Shown here in pieces: positions 47,930-58,583 of a DNA stretch of 64,000 bases. This DNA comes from Heterobasidion occidentale. Lineage: Eukaryota; Basidiomycota; Agaricomycetes; Russulales; Bondarzewiaceae. The DNA is taken from the NCBI GenBank assembly GCA_039111635.1, contig JBCAQO010000002.1:2170001-2234000 (forward strand), read 5' to 3'. Under the pieces are notes generated by a model. That model saw only the letters and a program-made list of their open reading frames with translations. It made no database searches and was not told the origin of the DNA. The translations under genes were made by a program, and so were the position numbers. Within the stretch, counting starts at the first letter, position 1. Each line of letters opens with the position of its first letter.

Positions 47930-48468
47930 ACAGTACATGACTGAGGACCTATGGATCGGTAAACGACTGTTAACGAGCTCTCATCTCATCCTGTTTTCCT
48001 TGGTTTTGTCACACGCCTCCTTACTTGTTTTTATGACTCGGCTCCTTTCCTCCCCTCGATCTTTATGCCCTCTTCGCTTCACCTAGTTTACGTGTTGGAT
48101 CTGGTCCCATGTTGGCTTACATTTTCACGATCTACTCACTACGCCTAGCCTGATCCGCGTCTTTTCCTCTTCACTAATAGCGATCCTACGGTCTGTTACT
48201 CTGATACCCACTTTCTTTTCACTCACTGGATCGTGTGCGCATGTGTCTTAGCTTTTCGTCTGTAATCATGTCTTTTGTCATGGTGCGAGGGCATAGCGAA
48301 TGCGATTTTTCCTCTCTCGTATGTTGTCTGGGCAAGTATCATGGGGTCGGCGAAAGAAACTGGAAAACCATATTCTATTCCCACGTGGTTAACGTTACGT
48401 GCTTCAATGACTCCTCGGCGGCGTAACAAGTTGCTCACTACGCTCGCGATCCTTTCTTTACTCCAAAA
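47930..48468. other. Intergenic region before GCD6
   Basis: 539 bp between two plus-strand genes: pyrimidine-rich 3' region of the repeat protein, then the GCD6 promoter. No element is clear. Confidence 0.4.
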
Positions 48469-51437
48469 ATGTCTCCAAAAGCTTCATCAGGCAAAGAAAA
48501 GCTTGTCGACGAAGATGATGAGGTCTTGCAAGCCGTCATCTTGGCTGACAGCTTCAACAAGCGCTTCAAACCGATGACCGCTAGTAGACCTAGAGTCAGT
48601 GAGCCAGGACCATGCATCGTGGTCACGGTGCCCTAACGTAGGCAACAGTGTTTACTTCCCATATGCAACGCGCCGTTACTGGACTGGACATTAGAGAGCT
48701 TAGCTCTTGCAGGCGTCCAAGAAGTATTTGTGATTTGTCGGTCTTATGCCAACCAAGTAAAAGCTGCGATCAGGTGCGTGTGTATCATCCTCCCTTGCCC
48801 AGTTGACTGACTTATCAAACCCCCATGGATTGTCATCACCTTGTCGTAGAGAGTCCAAATGGTCGCATCCCGCCTCAAGCTTGAAAATTGTGCCGATCGT
48901 TACCGCGAAGGAAACTTTCTCTCCAGGAGACGCGATGCGCGATATCTACACGCATGGAATTATCACCGGAGATTTCATCCTCGTTGCGGGTGACTTGGTG
49001 AGCAACGTGCGCATCGACGAGGTCGTGAGGGCACACAAGGAGAGGCGACGTACGAACAAGGACGCGATTATGACGATGGTGGTGAAGGAGAGTGGGGCAA
49101 GGCACCGTACGAGGTGCGTACGAGGCACAGACCTGGAGCTTGACTGATGGTCTGTGTGATCTGTTTTTCAGATCAAGGGGTGATTCGGCGGTGTTTGTGT
49201 TGAACAAGGACACTTCGGAGTGCGTGCACTACGAGCCAGTCAGCGGCTATCCTCCGAAGAGCATTACACGCATACCTAGAGAAATTCTCGAATCGCATCC
49301 GAATATTGAGATCCGGAACGACTTCATAGATTGTTTCATCGATGTCTGTTCCGTGGATGTAAGTTCTCCGTATTTTTACTCTGTCTAATGGCCTGTGGAA
49401 GTTCTAACGTGGTGACCGGTGTGACGCGCTTGATTGTCAGGTTCCCTCGCTCTTTCAGGATAACTTCGATTATGCTGATGTCAGGAGAGACTTTGTTCAC
49501 GGCGTTCTCACGTCAGACTTACTTATGAAGAATATCTATTGCTATGTGGTCAAAGAGGGATATGCTGCCAGGGTCCAAGACACAAAGAGCTACGATGCCA
49601 TCAGGTATGTCGATCAATGTTTTCAATCACTCTCACCGTTCTAGTCAAATCATCGCAATGCTATTCTGACGGATGGAAATAGCAAGGACATTCTGTCGCG
49701 ATGGGCCTTTCCATTGGTACCAGACGACAATCACCCCAGTGGACACGTATACGAACATCTTCGCGGGAACAAGTACATTCCAGGTGATAATTCGGTGATA
49801 CTCTCACGGTACGTACGATGTATCATGTAACCTGTACGGCATGGCTGATCTGAAGCATACTCTGTCTCTCTTGGGTAGGACAAGCAAAGTGGGAAACAAC
49901 ACGCTCATCGGACCTTCCACACGAATATCTGCGGGCGCGCAGGTCCTTGCATCCACTCTCGGTGCGCGCTGTTCCATCGGTGCAAACAGCGTCGTGCGAA
50001 ACTCCTATCTCTTCGAGGGCGTCGTTGTCGGCACAAACTGTCTCATCGAGAACAGTATCATCGGCGCGGGCGTTGAAATTGGGGATAGCAGCCGTGTCGC
50101 GCGGGGTGCGCTCATAGCCGATGGGGTAAAGCTTGGTGCGAATGCTAAGCTATTACCGTTTGAGAGGGTTTCCAAACGGAAACAAAGTGAGATTGATGGT
50201 CATGCGGAGGGGGATGACGAAGATGAGGGAGACAGTGACGAGGACTCCGAGTGGGAGGAGGCTGAAAAAGGTAGCGTGTATTTGCTTTTTAATATTCGAG
50301 ATGGTTGCGGGCTGACTATGTTGCACAACTCCTTTAGACCAGGCGGTGTTATCTGCTAATCTTGGGCAAGGCTCTAATGGGTTCGTATGGCCCCGGAGGA
50401 TTGCCAGTAAGGAGGATGAGGAGGCTGACGAAGACGAGGACAATATTGACAATTTTATCAACCAGCGGCTGATGCGAATAGGTAGATACCTCACACGTTC
50501 ACATCTTCTCTGGACAATTGCTGAATACATTTCACAGGCGACAACTATTCAGACCTCGAATTATCTGACCCAGGCTCCGTCACCTCCTCTGATGAATCGG
50601 ACTCAGACTCGGACGATTCCTTCAACGAACACGTATCCCCATCATCTTCGACCACCTCCCTCCCTACCTCCGCAGCGGCCGCCGCGGTCTCCGCCGGCGC
50701 ACATGCGGCTGATACCGAATTCCAGAACGAAGTTCGCTTGTCACTTGAACGCGCATTTTCAGAAGGCCATTCGCTAGACAATGCGTCTGTCGAGTTGAAG
50801 ACATTGCGTATGGCGAGCAACGTGCCATTGCGTCGCGTGCGTGAGGCAGTCGTTGCAGGCATCGTCGATAATATTGAGCTCGTGGAGAATGCCGCGGAAC
50901 AGAGAATGGCGATCAAGCGATGTGTGGATCGTTGGGGAGAGCTGATCAACAGAATCGGTGGAGTCGACGGTGTTGAAACGGTCACTATCCTGCAGGTACG
51001 GTCCTTCTCCGTGATCAAATTGCACGCTCGTTAAAAACAAAGGGGGGCAGGCTCATTGTGCCGCGTCAACGCGCATGCCGCTGTTTGGGCAGATACTCGC
51101 TGCACTATACCAGAATGATATTGTCGAAGAGGACGATGTACGCGGATGGCATGCTCAGCCCGATGCCAAAGGTGAGGGAATCAAGCCCGGTGAGGTGCTC
51201 GAAAACTTCAAGAGGTGCTGGTTGGTTGGAGCGCGGATGATCCACCAGTTCGATCAACAAGAGAGTAGCTCTGAAGGTGAAGACGAGAGCGACGAATCGG
51301 GCAGTGGCGATGATGCAGGCAGTGGCGACAATGCGGGCAGTGGTGACAATGAAGTCAGCGGCGAAGGCGAGGAGGAGGGTGATGACGACGATGAAGGCGA
51401 CGAGGGGGACGAAGAAAGCGAAGACGAAGGACAATAG
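48469..51437 (+). CDS. GCD6: eIF2B epsilon, catalytic subunit of the eIF2 exchange factor
   Basis: Recharges eIF2 with GTP in translation initiation. N-terminal nucleotidyltransferase-like domain: EDDEVLQAVILADSFNKRFK, then after an intron CLLPICNAPLLDWTLESLAL, and FSPGDAMRDIYTHGIITGDF. The middle has NDFIDCFIDVCSVD and FVHGVLTSDLLMKNIYCYVV. Left-handed beta-helix hexapeptides run from VGNNTLIGPSTRISAGAQVL to VARGALIADGVKLGANAKLL. After an acidic linker and another with SVTSSDESDSDSDDSFNEH, the HEAT/W2 domain reads RVREAVVAGIVDNIELVENA, MPLFGQILAALYQNDIVEED and NFKRCWLVGARMIHQFDQQ. The tail is an acidic run with SGDNAGSGDN repeats. About ten introns. The start at 48469 precedes MSPKASSGKEKLVDE. 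Confidence 0.95.
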
Positions 51438-51707
51438 ATGTAATGGTGAATATCAGCATATCAACACGTAGTGTATTTCTCAGGCCTGATCTGTATTCCG
51501 TTCACTCATTTTCGGTCTGACATCGAATTCCCGAGAAGCAGCAAGACAAAGCCCGTGGAAATGGGTATTACAACTGCGGCAAAGTCTGAAGACTGAGGAC
51601 GCCGAAAACTAGTAATGCACAAGATTCATACATAGAGGTTAAAAGTCGTGAAAGCATGAGGAATAAAAGTCCGTCAACTGCAGTGTTCCTCTGAATGGGA
51701 CATCCCG

Positions 51708-52216
51708 CTAATATTTGAGAATGATGTATAGCGCTGACAAGTGGGCGTAAGCAAAAGGTGCAGAGAGGAAGAGAAATGACGCACCGTGGATAATTCCAGG
51801 GCTATAGAAGGCAAAATGAGCCTATCAGGCGCTGATAAGAAAACATGAGCAGATGCTTGCTTACATATAACCTAGGATGGTCTAGAAAGAAGACGATCAG
51901 AGGATTGTATGAAAACATGTGGGAAGGAGACGTACAAGAAGGATGTTGATCAACTGTAAACCAACTAGTGTCAGAGCGGAGATGAAGGACTGTAGGGAAA
52001 AAGAACTCACGAGGTCAGCGCCGCATCCACGCTCCAAGAACACTCCTATTGGAGGAAGGAGAATAGCGAAGCTGAAAGAAAAGGGTCAAAGGTGATCTCA
52101 TGATCACACTGGTTTTGGCACTGACATGATCTGAGAATAAATGCTTTCAGTGAAGATAAAATGGAACGAGGTCGGTATAAACGGACCTTGCAGATGTCTG
52201 AACCGGTGAAAGCCAT
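51708..52216 (-). CDS. PMP3: PMP3, plasma membrane proteolipid (UPF0057)
   Basis: 57-residue two-helix proteolipid that stabilises plasma membrane potential and salt tolerance. Seven exons were read base by base: 52187-52216 (30 nt), 52126-52130 (5 nt), 52011-52071 (61), 51936-51953 (18), 51865-51881 (17), 51785-51801 (17), 51708-51733 (26), total 174 nt including TAG. All introns are GT...AG. The product starts MAFTGSDICKIIFAILLPPI, continues GVFLERGCGADLLINILLTI, and ends LGYIPGIIHALYIILKY, every part being the family norm. The 5 nt exon ATCAT supplies Ile11 and two bases of Ile12; skipping it would shift the frame. Coding sequence is split more than in any other gene of the window. Confidence 0.96.
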
Positions 52217-52947
52217 TGTGTGATGGGTGAGGGATGGGTGTCAGTAAGGCGACAAAGACGACAGCGGAGGGAGCAACCGGGAATATATACCGTACCGTGG
52301 ACTGACACTTTTTCGGTGACGTAATTGCACATGACGTCAGGGTGCCGCCACGGCCAAGTCGAGTGCAGTGCTTGTCACTGCATGTCATCGCTCTCGTTCG
52401 CTCCATTGACTCCCTCCGGCCCTGTGTTCACATACGCGGCGCAGCGTTTCTGGCTTGGTAGTATGCTGTGGCTTGGCAATACAGCATCTCGGGAAATTTC
52501 ACTGCCTCTCATCACGCTACGTGTAGAAACTTTAGACATTCGGACCTCTGGTTCTCCGAGTGTTGTCTTTTTCCTGTCACGCTGCATCTTGTTGAATTTG
52601 AAATATCCGTTTGTGGATTCCAGCATTCGACACGAAGTCCACTCCCATATGCGCTGTCAACGTGATCCTGCATCCTGTGTCAACACTCAACCCATTCCAA
52701 AGGCGAACGCGCTTGTATTAGGCTTCAGTCACCACTTCAAGGCACCGGTGCATAAGATATTCTCAGGGAACAAACTCTGCTATATGGCTCAAGGATGGAC
52801 CAAACTCCGTCGCACCATGTCTATGTCGGCATTAGCCAGAAGGGTGAGTAATGCTCGGATTCTCACTTACAAAGACGAAAGACTCGCTGACGATGGCATA
52901 TTTAACTGCAGGTGCCCATAGAGACATGATATAGCAGCCCATATATC
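52217..52947. promoter_or_regulatory. Divergent promoter region between PMP3 and the dehydrogenase
   Basis: 731 bp with both 5' ends. A TATA-like gaatatatacc lies at 52280-52290, about 65 nt before the PMP3 start on its strand. A plus-strand frame 52325-52921 is open but featureless and most likely chance. Confidence 0.45.
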
Positions 52948-54262
52948 ATGTCTCGAGCTCAGCAGCAAACCGTCTTCCGCGTGAAGGAAAAGAACATTCT
53001 CTCCGGCATTGTCAAATGCCAAGAACCCATACCTATTCCACAACCACATGAGGTTCTCGTCCGCATCCATGCTGTATCACTAAATTTTAGGGACTATCTA
53101 CCCTTCAGCGGCAAATATCCCCTTCCCGTGAAGCAGGACGTTGTCCCGGGGAGCGATATGGCTGGAGAGGTACTTTCCGTCGGCTCAGCTGTCCTCGGAT
53201 TCAAGCAAGGAGACAGGGTAACTGCCAACTTTGATCAGAATCACTGGTACGGCGCTCTACCGGATGAACGCGGTGCGTCTCTTTTGAGGCGTCTCGAGTA
53301 TCTCTTGACTAAAATCCCCTTGTACCTTTCATAGTCGTCCTTGCCGGGTCGATCGATGGGGTCTTGCAAGAGTATCGCATCTTCCCTGAGATGGGTCTTC
53401 TCCATATCCCCAAACACTTGTCGTATGAGGAAGCATCTTGCTGGCCGTGCGCAGGGGTGACGGCATGGAACGCATTGTTTGGTGGCGTTCCGCTCGTGCC
53501 AGGACAAACGGTTTTATTTCAGGGGACAGGTGGTGTCTCTATTGCTGGTTTGATTCTGGCCCATGCCGCTGGAGCAAAGGTCAATCATTGTGTTTCTCTC
53601 TGTCGCTCACTGTCGTTGAGCATTGTCTAGACTATCGTCACATCTTCCTCTGATGACAAGCTCGAGGTAATCTATATTGCCTTTTTTGAAGAGTCACCTG
53701 ATTTGTATGACACAGATAGCCAAGACGCTGGGCGCAACCCACGTTGTGAATTACAAAAGAGAATCTGACTGGGACCAGGTCGTTTTAAAGGTCCGCATAC
53801 GTTCTTGCACCATTTTCCTCAGTGATGCTTACGATTGGATGTAGATTACAGACGGTGTTGGCGCGCATCTGATTCTGGACAATGTTGGCGCGCAGGAAAT
53901 CGAGCGATGTTACAATTGCGTTGCTAGAGGCGGAACGATCGCATCCATTGGATTCCTCGGGAATAACCCGGAGAAGATTCCAGATGTCGCAATGCTGAAC
54001 CTTCTCAAGTGTGTCACGCTCCGGTAAGAGATGCAGCTCACTGGCGCACTCACACACCTTATCTATGGTACGTTTCATATGCAGTGGCGTTTATGTAGGC
54101 TCCAAACAGCTGCACGAGGATCTGCTCCGCTTCGTCGGTACGAATGAGCTTAGGCCACACATTGACAAAGTCTTCCCGTTCCAGCAGACTCCAGAAGCTA
54201 TTGATTATCTTTCACGAGGACAGCACACTGGCAAAATCGTTATTCGCGTTGTACCTCAGTGA
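52948..54262 (+). CDS. Zinc-type alcohol dehydrogenase-like oxidoreductase (MDR family)
   Basis: NAD(P)-dependent medium-chain dehydrogenase/reductase. The GroES-like part has PHEVLVRIHAVSLNFRDYLP, VVPGSDMAGEVLSVGSAVLG and FKQGDRV. The cysteine/histidine zinc ligands of classical alcohol dehydrogenases are not seen (NFRD instead of a Cys), so this is a zinc-free, quinone-reductase-like member of the family despite the usual name. LSYEEASCWPCAGVTAWNAL, then the Rossmann motif GTGGVSIAGLILAHAAGAK, IAKTLGATHVVNYK, GVGAHLILDNVGAQEIERC and GTIASIGFL follow. The last exon SGVYVGSKQLHEDLLRFVGT ends GKIVIRVVPQ. Seven or so introns. Substrate unknown. Confidence 0.92.
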
Positions 54263-55433
54263 AAGTCAAGTAACGGAGCGCAAGAACGTCGAATGTAATA
54301 GGTATGTAAATATGTGTATCAAAAATCTTGCTTGGACTGTGCATATTGATCCGCCTGTAACACAGTATGAATCTGTCATATTTAAGAATGCGTTTCGGCG
54401 CTCCTGCAATGGGTATTGAATGCACTTCTCGATTCCATGTTCGCGGACAAGAGCATCAGATTACTTCGCTTTTATCTCATGCTTGATAGTCTCTCACGGC
54501 CCTTGGTCAAAATGGTTTTATACCGCGATGATTTACATATTGGGCGTCGCGGATATCATGTACCGGCGGTCCATATTTTTTTTGTCCATGCGATATGCGC
54601 CCGAATTTCTTCGCAAGTCTCATGATCATGACATATGTTATAGAAGGCCTTTTTGACGTGCAGATGACCAGAACATGGTTTAGGAATCGATAAAACAAGT
54701 GATCCCGTTGTGAATTTCGGCTGCTGGGTAGTAATAATGATTCTGTAGCGCCTGGTTGTCCTGACTGATGTTTCCTGGACATCGGATAGGAGCAAAATCG
54801 GGTGGGGAGCTGGCATCATATGAGTGAATTTCCGGTACAATTCCGTCGCTTCTGGAGTGGAAAAAGCCGGGCCGCTGAGATGACCGGAGTCGGTGCATGA
54901 ATGTTGGGAACAACGCCAAATTCATGTTTTCTTTGGCGGTGTCTGGGGCACCTTTGGACAGATAGCCCAGGCCAGAAAACAATTACGACCTCCCAGTAGT
55001 TCCCAGTGCGTACAGGAACCATAGAAGTCAGTCTGTAAACCCAAATTTCCGTTATCGCCTCTTATACCCACCTCGTCTTTATATAGAATTCTATCGTACA
55101 TCGGGACCGTCATCCGTCGAGACAAGACCTGCCACGTCTCTGAGAGGGAGCAGCTGATTTGGCCTGCGATATCACAAGGATCCTATCCACCATTCCACTT
55201 CACACCATTCAAACACGAGTTCCAGCCCTTCGCATTTGGTGCGCACATCTCCTAGATCCAAAGAGAACGCAGCTTATATATTTGCAGAAGTCAACGATCA
55301 CCGGCAGGAAAGTGTCGTAGTATGTGATATATTCTCTCCAGATTCTTCACATCATATATTGGCTGACTTATCTGGCTGTATCGACAAGTGTAACGTCAAA
55401 AGGCCCCTCGAATTCTGAATCAAGTGACTATCG
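54263..55433. other. 1.2 kb without a recognised gene, promoter side of the formamidase
   Basis: Minus-strand frames at 54507-54982 and plus-strand frames at 54416-54656 overlap and show no features. The part next to 55433 should hold the promoter of the kynurenine formamidase. Confidence 0.45.
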
Positions 55434-56376
55434 ATGGACCTGTTTTTGGACTTGCTTTACGTACCGCAGACTGGGACACCAGACTCGCGCGACAGGCCCC
55501 ATGAATTCGATCTTTATGTTCCGCATGTCTCCCTTGACAAGGAACATAAACCAGCACTAATCTGCTTCATCCATGGAGGCGCCTGGCGTTCGTAAGTCTG
55601 TTAAGGGTTCACAACATCCTTGCTCAGTGCTGACCCGGTTTCCCCGCAGCGAGGATAAAGCGGACCACAGTACCTTGGCGCATAAACTAGCCACGTTCAC
55701 CGGTTGCCCTGTAGCGGTACCTAATTATCGACTCACGCCGCGCGAACCCACGGCTGACAGTGCCCTGCTGCACCCTGCGCATGCGGAGGATATACTGCGC
55801 TTTCTCACATTTGCGCATGAATGGGATGGATCTCCAATATCCGCAGGTCCTTTCTATGACCCTGAACGGATATTTCTCATGGGACACAGCTGCGGCGCAC
55901 ACATATTGGCGTCAATCATACTTGATTCAGCACTCATCACACCGTCGCTGGCACCGCGGCCTGCACTTTTGCGCGCGGTGCAGGGTGTCATCTTTTCCGA
56001 AGGCATATACGACATCGATCTTCTCCTTGCGTCGTTCCCGGACTACCGCACGTGGTTCATTGCCAGTGCGTTCGGTGAACACGACTCATACGCAGCGTAC
56101 ACAACCACGAATCTTCTCGTTCGAAAGGACGGCGGGCACATCCGCTGGTTGGTCGTACATTCGAAGGGCGATACCCTCGTCGACCAGCTTCAGAGCGAAG
56201 TCATGTATGAGCATCTACAACGTATCTACGAGAAACAGGACGGTGGCTCGTCCAACCGGAGGGTTTTCAAGGACTGGGAAGCGCTCAACGAGGAGCACAA
56301 TGATATTTTGCGAGGGGATATATTTGTCCGTGTCGTTGGGGACTTTGTTAGCGGGCAACGAGGCAGCTCTGCTTAA
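55434..56376 (+). CDS. BNA7: Kynurenine formamidase (alpha/beta-hydrolase)
   Basis: Hydrolyses N-formylkynurenine to kynurenine and formate, the second step of tryptophan breakdown. Two exons: MDLFLDLLYVPQTGTPDSRD from ATG 55434, then EFDLYVPHV and the oxyanion motif HGGAWR at the splice site (gtaagt...ccgcag), then EDKADHSTLAHKLA, VPNYRLTPRE and the nucleophile elbow GHSCGAHILAS. Candidate catalytic Asp is in VVHSKGDTLVD and His in NEEHNDILRG. About 290 residues, as in fungal BNA7 proteins. The general hydrolase call is safe; the substrate is inferred mainly from the HGGxW motif and from sitting next to the next two enzymes of the same pathway. Its stop lies 62 bp from the stop of kynureninase (tail to tail). 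Confidence 0.86.
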
Positions 56377-56438
56377 CAATACATTTATTTTAATCCGTGA
56401 AAACCAACGGATTATTCTATTGGGTCGTAAGGATGCCG

Positions 56439-58411
56439 TTATTCCAAAAGACGAAATACCTCATCTAGGCAGTGCGCTGCCCAGTCACAGTCCTCAAATG
56501 TATTATACAGAGCCACGGGAGCAAGTCGTATGACGTCTGGTTGCCTCTCGTCCCCGATGACGCCAAAGCTCTTGAGCCCGTCACATACACTCTGCATGAC
56601 ACGTGCCTCGATAGGCAGAAATTTGAGAGAAAGCTGCGAGCCGCGGCCATTTGGGTCCTGCGGAGTGATGATGGTGAATGCAGGTCTTGGCAGCTCTGCG
56701 GTCGCAGACAGCGTGTCCTGGGTATGGTGGCTCGCAGCTACCTCGTGGGGAGGTACATAATACGGAGATCGAACGAGCAGCGCTTCGAGATGCGCAGTCA
56801 GTTTGAGGGACCGGGCACGCAGGGTATCCATCATGCCAGCCTCTTTGAACAGTTGGAGTGATCCTAAAAGTGAGGCGGTGCAGAGAACGGAAGGATTGGA
56901 TTGCTGGTACCCTTGCGCACCCCGGATCGGAGAGAAAGCTGGTGGCATTTGGAAACGGGTGGATGGATCGTGACCCCACCAGCCTGCGTACCTACGGGAG
57001 AAAACGTGGAAGGGATGAAACATGTCAGTTGTAGGCTGCAATCGAATGGTGTGAATAATGGAGGTTGGCAGAGCGGGAGAAGCAAGCAGCGTGTGTGCTT
57101 AATGAAGAATAGATGCAACGGAGCGCTCTTACTTTGGTAGCTCTCGATCATCCCACTTCTCGTGTACATAAAGTCCTGCTATACCCCCAGGACCGGAGTT
57201 GAGGTACTTGTAAGTGCACCAAACCGCCCAATCGACGTCCCAATCATGAAGAGACAAGGGTATATTTCCTACTGCATGGGCAAGATCCCAACCGCAAACA
57301 CTTCCCTAGCGAGAAAACACGATCAGTCCATGAAAGGCAGTGAGGACACGAGGAATGACTATGCACTCGGTATGAGAAGCGGCATTCGCACAGACTATCA
57401 TTGGCTACATGCACGCTTCTTCTAATAACTAGCGGAGCCCCGGCAGGAAGGAAGACTTACCTGGGCTTTCGCTGCTTTCGTTATAGACTGCATGGGGAAC
57501 CACTGGCCTGTGTAATATTGGACCCCGCTGAAGATTACCAGGGCAATGGACGGTCCCTGCTTTGCGATAACGTCTAGAATATCTTCCTCTCTGAGAGTAA
57601 ATTCTCCCTCGCGAGGGAATAGTTCGATGATAGCATCTTTAGGGTCTAACCCGTGCAATGTCACTTGTGACGCGAAGGCGTACTAAGCAGCGCCGAAGAC
57701 GAGACCGGAGACAAGACCGAAGACGAGACCAGGGGTGAGTATTCAAGCAGATTGCTTAGACTCGATTGAGTGGGGACGTACTTGATCCGATGGGAAAGCC
57801 CTCCCTTCACACAGAATTTTGAACCGCTTGGAGGTCGGTTTATAGAATGTATTCATCATGAGATGCAGATTGGCCGTTAACGTGCCCATGCAGGCAACTT
57901 CCGATTCCTTTGCACCTGTAAGGCACCGATACTGATCGTCAAGTTACGTCTCTGGTAGCTGGATAGACATGACAAGAAAGCGGCCTAGCCGTGTAATCAC
58001 CTACAAGTTCTGCTAAAAGAGGATTGACATGATCTGTGATGTTCATCCAGTCCCTGCCATCTGGATGTGCAAAGTGACCCTCCACAGCTCTGAGTCGAGA
58101 AATATCAATCAGCGCCATCCTTGAGAGGGGCGATGCCATGAGATCATCCTGACTTACTTCGAGGCCCATACGCGTAATTCCTGTTGAATGAGGGATTCAG
58201 ATCGCGTCGAGAGGAGACCCAGAGAGTTTCCGCAAAGATATGTGCAAGGTTCATTTCCTGAAAGGTGCCATGATTATGCGATATGAAAAACGCTGTGAGC
58301 TGCGCAAATGACCGAACCTCGACCTTCCTGGACGAGGCGGGTAGCTCCAATGTCGGCGTTGGTTGGAAAGACGAAATGTTCGCGAAATGAGACGTCGGAA
58401 GGGAGGGCCAT
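56439..58411 (-). CDS. BNA5: Kynureninase
   Basis: PLP enzyme cutting kynurenine or 3-hydroxykynurenine into (hydroxy)anthranilate and alanine. Exon 1: [20 protein letters not shown]; exon 2: [20 protein letters not shown]. Then [40 protein letters not shown] and [15 protein letters not shown]. The PLP site is in [20 protein letters not shown] (Lys of TYKY), followed by [13 protein letters not shown] and [20 protein letters not shown]; the end is [17 protein letters not shown]. All family landmarks are present. About eight introns. The start at 58411 follows usual length; an open frame extends upstream to 58474 without a better ATG. One intron (57688-57779) carries a short tandem repeat. It is divergent from BNA4. 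Confidence 0.96.
57692..57734. repeat. Short tandem repeat in a kynureninase intron
   Basis: Units of 11-13 nt such as gaagacgagaccg and gagacaagacc are repeated three to four times within the intron between RAFPSDQ and YAFASQ. The plus-strand reading is purine-rich. Confidence 0.8.
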
Positions 58412-58583
58412 GAATGTAATATCGTACGCCAACAGAAGTTGCGTTCGGTTTGTGAAGAGATCGCAAGAGTGCAAGATCCAAGTGACTAGATCCGGCGTCT
58501 TAAACGGGTTATCAACTTGCCGGTGATTTCCTCCAATTTCATATTTGACATTTCATTTCTCTTTCCTCTCAATCTGAGCGATC
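58412..58583. promoter_or_regulatory. Shared promoter of kynureninase and kynurenine 3-monooxygenase
   Basis: 172 bp between two divergent start codons (58411 minus and 58584 plus). The right half is pyrimidine-rich (ttcatttctctttcctctca at 58551-58571). A common control region for two consecutive pathway enzymes is likely; no specific binding site can be named. Confidence 0.6.

Noticed and set aside
52325..52921. 198-codon plus-strand frame upstream of the dehydrogenase
   Set aside because: Composition is random-like, no domain; covers the divergent promoter region of PMP3 and the dehydrogenase.
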